Positions 1 to 4,966 of a stretch of 5,893 bases of DNA are shown here, piece by piece (positions within the stretch are counted from its first letter, which is position 1; every line of letters begins with the position of its first letter). The translations under genes and the position numbers were made by a program. The DNA comes from Streptosporangiaceae bacterium (GTDB lineage Bacteria > Actinomycetota > Actinomycetes > Streptosporangiales > Streptosporangiaceae): positions 1-5,893 of the forward strand of contig JASHYW010000131.1 of assembly GCA_030042885.1 (NCBI GenBank), written 5' to 3'. Below the pieces are notes generated by a model. That model made no database searches. It was not told the DNA's origin and saw nothing but the letters and a program-made list of their open reading frames with translations.

Positions 1-1100
1 AGCCGGACGTTGAAAAACGGAAACGCGTAGAGCTCATCCCAGAACACGTGCCCGCGATAGGCCTCACCGTTCAGGCCGCGGGCAGGCAGCCCCGCGTCCA
101 GGTCAGCAGTGTTCCGGGAGCAGACCTGCAGGACGTGCGCAATGTGCAGCCGCAGCAGCTGCTGCACGCGCTCGTCGCCGGACACCCGCACGTCGCACAC
201 CCGCCACAGGTCCTCCCACGCCGCAGCGTGCCGCTCGAACGAGGCGGCGAAGTCCGTGTGACGGGCCGCCGACGTGGCCGCCTTCATCAGCGTGTCGCTG
301 ACCGCCGGGTCCCGCGACGTGAAGAACGTCACTATCTTCTCCACCCGCGCCGGCACGCCCTGCTGCACGTCAAAGGCCAGGACCTGCTGGATATAGTCCT
401 CCATCTGGTACAGATTCCGCTCGACCTGGAGCTGTTGATCGCCGCGGAACACGCGCGTGCGGGCCGCCTCACTTACGTACAGATTCGACTGCCGGGTCTC
501 CGCCTTCAGCGCGATGACCTCGGGCCCGAGCGTCCGCGGGCCTGCAGGGTTCAGGTGGCGGGCTTCCAGCTGCTGGTAGCGCGCGACCCCGGCGTTGCTC
601 ACCCGGCCGTCGACCGCCGAGATCACCTCGACGCGCCCTGACCAGTTCTCCGGGACCAGCGTCCACTCGATCCCGCCGTGGTGAACGTCGGCCATGCTGA
701 CGAACCGGCGGCTCCGCAGCGTCGTCTCGCGGCCGCAGCTATCACGGAAACGGATGCGGCGGGTGACGGCCGCATGCCGGATGTCCAGCTCGTGGCGGTA
801 CTCGAGCAGCCCGGCGTCGGCGAGCCGGACCGCCTCCCCGCCCTCGATGCGCAGCTTGAGGACCAGCCAGTTCGGCAGGTTGACCAGATCCTCGTTGAGC
901 ACGGGCAGGCCACCGAGGATCGTCGTCTCGCGGTTATAGCCTCCGTGCACATAGGTGCCCGGATAATGCACACCGTCGGCGTCTTCCCACTCCGCCGCGC
1001 CACGCGTGCACAGATAACCGTTGCCCGTCGAGGTCAGCGCCTCGCGAAGCCCCTCAGACCCGGGATCGAAGCCGTCGTACCGGAGCAAGAAACCGTCCAC
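1..1100 (-). CDS. GH65 glycoside phosphorylase/hydrolase, N-terminal part (runs off left edge)
   Basis: Reading leftwards from a GTG at 1100-1098, 366 codons stay open to the window edge. The protein starts VDGFLLRYDGFDPGSEGLRE and continues with GNGYLCTRGAAE, DGVHYPGTYVHGGYNR and LNEDLVNLPNW, all typical of the N-terminal beta-sandwich of actinobacterial GH65 proteins. At its end (about residues 350-366) comes GHVFWDELYAFPFFNVR, the conserved start of the (alpha/alpha)6 catalytic barrel. The family is usually about 780-800 residues, so less than half is present and the catalytic glutamate lies outside the window. Known GH65 enzymes phosphorolyse or hydrolyse alpha-glucosides (trehalose, maltose, kojibiose, nigerose); the substrate cannot be told from this part. 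The GTG start is supported by a strong GGAGGAGGT site just upstream (1112-1104). The gene is divergent from a trehalose-6-phosphate phosphatase, which makes trehalose or a related glucoside plausible as substrate, but this is inference. Confidence 0.93.
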   Translation of the reverse strand, partial: MDGFLLRYDGFDPGSEGLREALTSTGNGYLCTRGAAEWEDADGVHYPGTYVHGGYNRETTILGGLPVLNEDLVNLPNWLVLKLRIEGGEAVRLADAGLLEYRHELDIRHAAVTRRIRFRDSCGRETTLRSRRFVSMADVHHGGIEWTLVPENWSGRVEVISAVDGRVSNAGVARYQQLEARHLNPAGPRTLGPEVIALKAETRQSNLYVSEAARTRVFRGDQQLQVERNLYQMEDYIQQVLAFDVQQGVPARVEKIVTFFTSRDPAVSDTLMKAATSAARHTDFAASFERHAAAWEDLWRVCDVRVSGDERVQQLLRLHIAHVLQVCSRNTADLDAGLPARGLNGEAYRGHVFWDELYAFPFFNVR

Positions 1101-1103
1101 GGC

Positions 1104-1112
1104 ACCTCCTCC
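1104..1112 (-). promoter_or_regulatory. Shine-Dalgarno site of the GH65 gene
   Basis: On the minus strand the sequence GGAGGAGGT ends three bases before the GTG at 1100. It is a near-ideal ribosome binding site and decides the start of the GH65 gene. The remaining spacer up to 1220 must hold the promoters of both divergent genes. I could not recognise convincing -10/-35 hexamers there. Confidence 0.8.
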
Positions 1113-1220
1113 AAAGGAGTACCCGCTCTGCCATCTGCACACCGCCGTACCAGGGACAAACGCACCGGATCACGGCCAGGGCCACCTCGACCTGCGCGGT
1201 CACCGCAGTATCGTCATGTC

Positions 1221-1982
1221 GTGCCCCCTGACTCCGGCGACCCGCTCGTACCGCTTCGGCGCGATCCGGCTGCGGCCGGGATCTTCAGCGACTTCGACGG
1301 CACTCTGTCACCGATCGTCGCAGATCCCGCGCTCGCCGAGCCACTGGCGGGAATCCCAGAGCTCCTCGGAGAACTCGCCCGGCGCTATCGACTCGTCGCT
1401 GTCGTCTCCGGCCGCCCAGTGGCCTTCCTTGCAGCCCGCCTGCCAGCTTCGATCCTGCTGGCCGGACTGTATGGCCTCGAGTACCAGCATCGCGGCGAAT
1501 ATCAAGTCGACCCCGAAGCCCAGCGCTGGCGCGCGGTGGTGAGCGCGACGGCCGCGCGCCTCCGCGCTGCAGCGCCATCTGGCGTCCTGGTCGAGCCGAA
1601 AGGCCTCTCCGTCACGTGCCATTATCGCGCCCACCCGACGCTCGGACCTCAGGTGACGGCCTTGGCCCAGGAGGTGGCTGCAGCGACCGGGCTGGTGGTA
1701 CGGGTGGGCCGCAAGTCGGTGGAACTTCTCCCGCCGGTCCACGCGGACAAGGGTACGGTCATAACGATGTGGGCCTCGCCTCTTGGTGCCGCCTGCTATC
1801 TCGGTGACGACCTCGGCGACGTGGCGGCGTTTCGTGCCCTCGACCAATTGGCCGCCCGCGGGATCAGCACGGTTCGGATCGCGGTGCGCAGCGATGAGGC
1901 GCCACCGGAACTTCTGCATGCTGCCGATGTGACCGTCAACGCACCCCAGGGCGCGGCCGAGCTGCTGCGGACCCTGCTGTAG
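1221..1982 (+). CDS. otsB: Trehalose-6-phosphate phosphatase (OtsB, HAD superfamily)
   Basis: The product dephosphorylates trehalose 6-phosphate to trehalose, the last step of the OtsA-OtsB pathway, in the cytoplasm. From GTG 1221 it has 253 residues, normal for the family. HAD motif I is DFDGT at residues 24-28 (nucleophile D24, acid/base D26), motif II is VVSGR with S63, the motif III lysine is K177 in HADKGTVI, and motif IV is GDDLGD at 195-200 (Mg binding). The OtsB-specific LSVTCHYR and VELLPP stretches lie between. The start is uncertain. No Shine-Dalgarno precedes GTG 1221, and an ATG at 1216 in another frame gives MSCPLTPATR, which looks more like the usual OtsB N-terminus; a one-base deletion near 1245 would join it to this frame. 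The open frame extends back to 678, but only as antisense of GH65. The gene is divergent from GH65; no otsA is in the window. Confidence 0.92.
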   Translation: MPPDSGDPLVPLRRDPAAAGIFSDFDGTLSPIVADPALAEPLAGIPELLGELARRYRLVAVVSGRPVAFLAARLPASILLAGLYGLEYQHRGEYQVDPEAQRWRAVVSATAARLRAAAPSGVLVEPKGLSVTCHYRAHPTLGPQVTALAQEVAAATGLVVRVGRKSVELLPPVHADKGTVITMWASPLGAACYLGDDLGDVAAFRALDQLAARGISTVRIAVRSDEAPPELLHAADVTVNAPQGAAELLRTLL

Positions 1983-2012
1983 CCGCGTAGACAGCGTTGC
2001 ATCGCTGGGCGA

Positions 2013-2031
2013 GCCGGGTCCTGGCCCCGGC
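2013..2031 (+). terminator. Possible weak hairpin after otsB
   Basis: GCCGGG (2013-2018) pairs with CCCGGC (2026-2031) around a 7-base loop, 31 bases after the otsB stop. No T-run follows. It could end the otsB transcript, but short GC stems are common by chance in DNA of this composition. Confidence 0.25.
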
Positions 2032-2057
2032 AGTACCTACGAAGGTCCTGGTCATGA

Positions 2058-2316
2058 GGGGCCGTCCGGAACCTGGCGGCGTTCGACGCCTCGCTCCGCC
2101 CCGTCGATGCCGTGATCGCGTCCATCCGCCGCCGGTACCCGGGCGCGCCGGTCGCCTATACCGAGCGGGTCCCCGGCTACCTGCTCCAGGCCGCCGGGCT
2201 CACCGTGGTGACCCCGGCGGGGTTCGCCGCCGCCATCGAGAACGGCAACGACCCCAGCGCCGGCGACAGCGCGGAGATGTACCAGCTGATCGCGAGCCGC
2301 GGGACGAAGGTGCTGC
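2058..2316 (+). pseudogene. Metal ABC transporter substrate-binding protein, internal fragment
   Basis: The frame opens after a TGA at 2055 and reads NLAAFDASLRPVDAVIASI, then PVAYTERVPGYLLQAAGL, TPAGFAAAIENGNDPSAGD and MYQLIASRGTKVL. These stretches match the C-lobe start of TroA/ZnuA-type (cluster A-I) periplasmic binding proteins, including the helix that follows the N(A/L)A element and the TP(x)GF...AI(E)xGxxPS segment. Only about 80 of the usual ~300 residues remain. The signal peptide, the whole N-lobe with its metal ligands, and the C-terminal third are missing. No start codon with a ribosome site precedes it; the nearby ATG at 2054 is in another frame. Near 2310-2317 the sequence passes, still in frame, into the N-terminus of the ATPase (VLRGATLRFG). 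It cannot bind metal or be secreted, so I regard it as a deletion remnant. Confidence 0.82.
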
Positions 2317-2886
2317 GCGGCGCGACGCTGCGGTTCGGCCAGCACGTGGTGGGAGGACCTCGACCTCGACATCGCCCCCGGCCAGTGCCTGGCCGTCCTC
2401 GGCCCGAATGGGGCGGGCAAGACGACCCTGCTGAATGTGCTGCTGGGCATGCTGCCGCTGTCCGCGGGCACGATCACCATCGACGGGCGGGCGCCCCGCC
2501 GCGGCAGCGCCCAGACCGGGTACGTCCCGCAGCAGCGGGAATTCGACCGCGACCTGCCCATCCGTGGCCGGGACCTGGTCCAGTTCGGTGTCGACGGCTA
2601 CCGTCGCGGCCTGCCGTTCAGCCGCGCCCGCGGCGTCGACGCCGTCATCGCGGCGGTCGGCGCGCAGGACTACGCGGACGCGCCGATCGGGCTGCTGTCC
2701 GGCGGGCAGCAGCAGCGGCTGCGGATCGCCCAGGCCCTGGCCGGACGGCCGCGGCTGCTGCTGTGCGACGAGCCGCTGCTGTCCCTCGACCCGTTTTCAC
2801 AGGAATCGGTCATCGCGCTCCTGGACGCCTACCGCCGCGAACACGGGACCACTATCGTGATGGTCACCCACGAGATCCCCCCGGCG
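2310..2886 (+). pseudogene. Metal-type ABC transporter ATPase, frameshifted and without start or C-terminus
   Basis: The core is an almost complete nucleotide-binding domain: Walker A GPNGAGKTT (2401-2427), Q-loop in GYVPQQ, signature LLSGGQQQRL (about 2692-2721), Walker B LLLCDEPLLSLD, and the H-loop in VMVTHE. It resembles ZnuC/MntB-type ATPases, which drive Zn/Mn/Fe import or export with a membrane permease. The first residues, VLRGATLRFGQHVV, are in the binding-protein frame. From WEDLDLDIAPG (2350 onward) the domain continues one frame over, so the ancestral frame broke near 2346-2350 by a net +1 or -2. In the Walker frame a TGA lies at 2287-2289 and no ATG, GTG or TTG occurs before Walker A, so the domain cannot be started on its own. 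About 40-50 residues normally found after the H-loop are absent. Walker B reads DEPLLSLD where DEPLxGLD or DEPFxGVD is usual. Confidence 0.85.
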
Positions 2887-2900
2887 GCCGGGTTCTTCGA

Positions 2901-3494
2901 GTGGGCATCGGCGTCCTGCTGCTCGGCTTCTACCAGGGCTTCGCCACCGCCGCCACCAACATCCTGTTCGGCAACATCTTCGGCGTCTCCGGCAGCCAGC
3001 TGCTGATCCTGGTCATCATCAACCTGCTGGTGGTGGCCGTCATGGCCACGTGGTACCGGCCGCTGCTGTTCGCGTCGGTCGACCCCGAGGCCGCCGAGGC
3101 GCGCGGCGTCCCGGTCGCCCGCCTCGGGCTGCTGTTCCTGATCGTGCTCGCCCTGACCGTGACCGGCGCCGCCCAGGTGGTCGGGACCCTGCTCGTGCTC
3201 AGCCTGGCCATCACCCCGGCCGCCGCCGCCCAGCGCCTGTCGGCCAGCCCGCTCGTCGTCGCCGCGCTGTCCGTCGTCTTCGCCGTGGCCGCCGCCGACG
3301 GCGGCCTGCTGGCCAGCTTTGCCGCCAGCAACATCAAGGCGAGCGTCTTCATCACCAGCATCAGCTTCGCCATCTATCTCGCCGCCCGCCTGGCCGGCCC
3401 CCGTCTCCGGGACCGCCGCCAGCGTCACCGTCAGACCCTCAGGGTCCAGCCCGCCGACGGACCGCGGGCCCGCCTCCGGACAGGCGGGCCGTAA
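2901..3494 (+). pseudogene. Metal-type ABC transporter permease (ABC-3 family), C-terminal two thirds
   Basis: From GTG 2901 the frame gives 197 residues. They include VGIGVLLLGFYQGFATAATN, ILFGNIFGVS, YRPLLFASVDPEAAEARGVP, VVGTLLVLSLAITPAAAAQR and IKASVFITSISFAIYLAARL. These match the C-terminal part of ZnuB/TroC/MntC-type permeases, with about five or six hydrophobic segments left of the usual seven to nine. The N-terminal ~90-100 residues are missing; the sequence joins straight onto the ATPase H-loop region, in a different frame. GTG 2901 is only the first possible start in the frame and has no ribosome site. The last ~30 residues after GPRLRD are Arg-rich and unlike the family, and they run into the hairpin at 3467-3490. 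It would normally form the membrane channel. With this truncation and the broken partners it is very unlikely to work. Confidence 0.8.
3467..3490. terminator. Strong GC hairpin between convergent genes
   Basis: GGCCCGCCT (3467-3475) pairs perfectly with AGGCGGGCC (3482-3490) over 9 bp with a 6-base loop. It lies at the very end of the permease remnant and 20 bp beyond the stop of the convergent coiled-coil gene, so it can serve both strands. No T-run is seen, as is common for actinobacterial terminators. Confidence 0.7.
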
Positions 3495-3509
3495 CTCCCG
3501 TGGCTGCGG

Positions 3510-3860
3510 CTAGGAGTGAGCGGAGGCCAGCTTGTTCTTCGCTTCAAGCAGGACCTGACGCAGCTCACGGTAGGCGCTCTCCAGTCCGGTGCGCACCACG
3601 TCCCCCGCGCTGGCTGCGGTCGAGATCATGGCCTGCCACTGCTTCTTGGTGTCAGCCCACGTGCTGCGGAGCTGGTCCATCTTCGCGGTGAGCTTCTTGC
3701 TGGTCTCCACCGCACCGGTGTGCATCTGGACTTCCAGATCGTCGATGCGGCCTTGCCAGTGCTCGATCCGGGCCTTGATCAGCTGCTTGCGCAGCTCCGC
3801 CTGCTGGGCCTGGAGCTTGCGGATCTGGGTTTCGAGCTCTGGGATGCGATCTTCGGCCAT
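3510..3860 (-). CDS. Small coiled-coil protein, probably stress-related
   Basis: From ATG 3860-3858 the gene encodes 116 residues. Residues 1-50 form a clear heptad-rich helix (ELETQIRKLQAQQAELRKQ) rich in Glu, Gln, Lys and Arg. The middle reads RIDDLEVQMHTGAVETSKKL, then KMDQLRSTWADTKKQWQ, and the end is YRELRQVLLEAKNKLASAHS. There is no signal peptide or membrane segment, so it should be cytosolic and oligomeric. The layout resembles small proteins annotated as sll1863-family stress response proteins; this is memory-based and uncertain. A GGTGG five bases before the ATG can serve as ribosome site; ATG 3872, four codons upstream in the same frame, is an alternative start. Two DosR-like boxes lie 59-113 bp upstream, suggesting control by a hypoxia/dormancy response regulator. 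It is convergent with the transporter remnant and seems intact, in contrast to its neighbours. Confidence 0.85.
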   Translation of the reverse strand: MAEDRIPELETQIRKLQAQQAELRKQLIKARIEHWQGRIDDLEVQMHTGAVETSKKLTAKMDQLRSTWADTKKQWQAMISTAASAGDVVRTGLESAYRELRQVLLEAKNKLASAHS

Positions 3861-3918
3861 GGTTACCACCATCCTGTCCTGATGACACCACCATCCGGCC
3901 CGACGAGGGGCGCGGCCA

Positions 3919-3932
3919 GGGACCAAGGTCCG
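3919..3932 (-). promoter_or_regulatory. DosR/DevR-like box A (proximal)
   Basis: The plus strand reads GGGACCAAGGTCCG, which has the form GGGAC-N4-GTCC with one mismatch to the GGGAC-N4-GTCCC core of the mycobacterial DosR box; on the minus strand it is CGGACCTTGGTCCC. Its centre is about 65 bp upstream of the coiled-coil start, a fitting place for an activator overlapping the -35 region of a short-leader promoter. The regulator is inferred; none is encoded in the window. Confidence 0.6.
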
Positions 3933-3959
3933 TGCTTCGAGGACCTGGCGGCCAGGGTC

Positions 3960-3973
3960 GGGACCTTAATCCC
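3960..3973 (-). promoter_or_regulatory. DosR/DevR-like box B (distal)
   Basis: GGGACCTTAATCCC is a GGGAC-N4-(G)TCCC site with one mismatch to the core palindrome. The flanking TC before it also fits the mycobacterial 20-bp consensus. It is centred 41 bp from box A, close to four helical turns, so two dimers could bind on the same face of the DNA upstream of the coiled-coil gene. Confidence 0.62.
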
Positions 3974-3987
3974 TGGCCCGGCGCGCA

Positions 3988-4125
3988 GGCACCGACCGCG
4001 ATGGTGCGGCCGAGCCGATGGCGCGGCTCGTCGGCCACCTTGCGCGGGGGAAACAGCATCTTCGCCCGTTCCGCCTGTACCTTGCCGGGGAACGAGATGG
4101 TAACCCGCCAGTCATCGTGGTCCAT
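3988..4125 (-). pseudogene. N-terminal fragment of a small unrecognised protein
   Basis: From ATG 4125 the frame reads MDHDDWRVTISFPGKVQAER, then KMLFPPRKVADEPRHRLGR and TIAVGA. This looks like a genuine conserved N-terminus: the beta-strand WRVTISF, a helix, and RLG-x-x-IAV. I recall similar ~90-100-residue hypothetical proteins in actinomycetes but cannot name a family. After TIAVGA (about 3988) the frame becomes Pro/Arg/Ser-rich and runs on out of frame through the coiled-coil gene to 3652, so the true C-terminus seems to be gone. The break lies about 15 bp from box B. The upstream region has only a weak ribosome site (CAGG). It follows the DUF7144-like remnant on the same strand. Confidence 0.5.
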
Positions 4126-4167
4126 TGCGGCCTGCCAGGTCCTACTGGTGATGGTGAGCCTCTTCCT

Positions 4168-4364
4168 GCCGGCGGCGATCAAGATCACGCCGGTGATCAG
4201 CCATACCCATCCGTAGGTCGCAAGGCTGTGCCCCAACAGCGCACCCTGCAGGTCATCGGGATAGCGCCGTGGTATCCGAAGGCCCAGATCGCGTCGATAA
4301 CCCGCATGATGCCCGCGAGGACCAGTACCACCGCGGAAAATGTGAGCCAGCCAGATCGTCCCAT
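4168..4364 (-). pseudogene. DUF7144-like small membrane protein, frameshifted and truncated
   Basis: From ATG 4364 the protein starts MGRSGWLTFSAVVLVLAGIM and continues RVIDAIWAFGYHGAIP. At about 4258 the homologous reading moves to another frame: DDLQGALLGHSLATYGWVWL followed by ITGVILIAAG. One base appears to be missing in the proline codon of ATCCCGATGACC; unshifted, the frame ends at a TGA at 4197-4199. Two membrane segments remain, WLTFSAVVLVLAGIM and WVWLITGVILIAAG. Proteins of this type (DUF7144 as I remember it) have about four and 120-140 residues, so the second half is also lost. The function of the family is unknown. ATG 4364 is preferred over ATG 4391 because GGCAGGT lies 7 bases upstream of it. 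Either decay or an assembly error could explain the shift, but not the missing second half. Confidence 0.65.
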
Positions 4365-4418
4365 GACAGTTACCTGCCTTTCTGTTTGCATGACCCAGAT
4401 GTCATCGAGGCGGGCCGG

Positions 4419-4431
4419 CGGTCAGTGACCG
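4419..4431. promoter_or_regulatory. 13-bp palindrome, possible operator
   Basis: CGGTCAGTGACCG is perfectly symmetric (6-bp arms around a central G). It lies 55 bp upstream of the DUF7144-like ATG, where an operator would be expected. It does not match the DosR core, and I do not know a regulator for it. Confidence 0.35.
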
Positions 4432-4573
4432 GGGCGATGGCCGACGGCACGGTCACGTCAGCGTTGCTGGTGCAGCAGTACATCCACGCGCTTCACTCCC
4501 GGCGCATGGGCCAGCGATCACCATGGCATGCCAGGTGCGGCAACGCCGCCAGAGAAATCGGTCAGACAGCCGT

Positions 4574-4587
4574 GGGACCTTCGGCCC
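4574..4587 (-). promoter_or_regulatory. DosR/DevR-like box C
   Basis: GGGACCTTCGGCCC fits GGGAC-N4-GTCCC with one mismatch and shares GGACCTT with box B. It sits in the non-coding gap, about 210 bp upstream of the DUF7144-like start, which is far for direct activation unless an unseen transcript starts nearer. Confidence 0.45.
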
Positions 4588-4682
4588 TACGGCGCCCGGC
4601 TCTCCGCTGGCCTGCCCGCCGGGCACCCGGGGCGCGATTGACGAGGTCATGCCTCGCCGTGCCGCAGCCTCTGGATCTTCAC

Positions 4683-4910
4683 CTAGGCGCCTTCGTGCGC
4701 TTGGCGTAGCTGCTCTGCTTCTTGCTCGGCCCGTCGCTGTGCTTCCTCTTCCTCTTCCTCTTCCTCTGCCCGGCGACTCGCCTCGTCCGCGTACTGCCGC
4801 TCCGCCTGCTCTTGCGCTTCGCGCAGTTGCTCCGCTTCTTGCCCGGCGCGTCGCTGTGCTTCCTCTGCTGTACGGCGACGCCTCTCATCCACGTAGTGGT
4901 CGTAAGACAT
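4683..4910 (-). CDS. Highly charged Glu/Arg coiled-coil repeat protein
   Basis: From ATG 4910 there are 75 residues: MSYDHYVDERRRRTAEEAQR, two near-identical repeats EEAQRRAGQEAEQLREA and EEAQRRAEQEAEQLRQA, and between them QYADEASRR followed by a run of eight glutamates. Glu, Arg, Gln and Ala make up most of the chain, which predicts one long charged helix or coiled coil. There is no signal or membrane segment. AAGGAG seven bases before the ATG is a strong ribosome site and fixes the start. The two repeats are also visible in the DNA (46 bp, offset 117 bp, about five differences), so the protein grew by internal duplication. The function is unknown. A DosR-like box lies about 90 bp upstream. 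Low-complexity frames can look coding by chance, but the ribosome site and the codon-in-phase repeat support a real gene. Confidence 0.72.
   Translation of the reverse strand: MSYDHYVDERRRRTAEEAQRRAGQEAEQLREAQEQAERQYADEASRRAEEEEEEEEAQRRAEQEAEQLRQAHEGA
4704..4866 (-). repeat. Internal in-frame duplication (two 46-bp copies)
   Basis: Positions 4704-4749 and 4821-4866 are 46-bp direct copies with about five mismatches, 117 bp (39 codons) apart. They encode the two EEAQRRAxQEAEQLRxA repeats of the Glu/Arg protein. Most of the differences fall at synonymous positions, which suggests selection on the repeat sequence. Confidence 0.75.
4742..4767 (-). repeat. Hexanucleotide tract encoding poly-Glu
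   Basis: Four perfect TTCCTC units (4743-4766) plus one base on each side read as alternating GAG-GAA codons for a run of glutamates. Gain or loss of a unit keeps the frame and changes the run by two residues, so the tract may vary in length between strains. Confidence 0.85.
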
Positions 4911-4913
4911 GTG

Positions 4914-4966
4914 TCCTCTCCTTGCTAGGCGCTCTGATCCTCTCCTTGCTAGGCGCTCTGATCCTC
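4914..4966 (-). repeat. 24-bp tandem repeat carrying the ribosome binding site
   Basis: The unit (4915-4938) is repeated exactly at 4939-4962, with a further 4 bases of a third copy. Each unit contains, on the minus strand, AAGGAGAGG. The copy nearest the gene serves ATG 4910; the second is a spare Shine-Dalgarno 24 bases further upstream with no start codon behind it. Confidence 0.9.

Larger units (their letters stand above)
4365..4682. other. Gap with no convincing gene
   Basis: About 320 bp between the DUF7144-like start and the stop of the Glu/Arg protein. I see no credible coding sequence. A minus frame at 4453-4650 and a plus frame from ATG 4437 to 4709 are open, but both give Arg/Pro/Ala-rich products with no recognisable fold. 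The gap holds one DosR-like box (4574-4587) and two short perfect palindromes (4419-4431, 4613-4625). Confidence 0.6.

Noticed and set aside
48..641. Open plus-strand frame of about 200 codons
   Set aside because: It is the antisense of the GH65 coding region; the minus strand shows clear family motifs and the plus product is Arg/Leu/His-rich without any.
1154..1167. GGGACAAACGCACC as a further DosR-like box between GH65 and otsB
   Set aside because: Only the left half-site matches; the right half has no GTCC-like sequence.
678..1220. Upstream extension of the otsB reading frame
   Set aside because: It lies antisense to the GH65 gene, has no OtsB-like content, and would double the length of a protein that is already full size from 1221.
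2058..3494. A functional three-domain fusion transporter
   Set aside because: The three parts are not in one frame, the binding protein lacks its signal peptide and N-lobe, and the permease lacks its first third.
3516..4103. Open plus-strand frame across the coiled-coil gene
   Set aside because: It is the antisense of the coiled-coil gene and of the box region; the minus strand has the ribosome site and coherent heptads.
4613..4625. TGCCCGCCGGGCA as a terminator
   Set aside because: The arms leave only a one-base loop, so the real stem is 5 bp or less, and no gene ends just before it.
4453..4650. Minus-strand 65-codon frame in the gap before the DUF7144-like gene
   Set aside because: No ribosome site, no recognisable segment, and a composition expected by chance in DNA this rich in GC.
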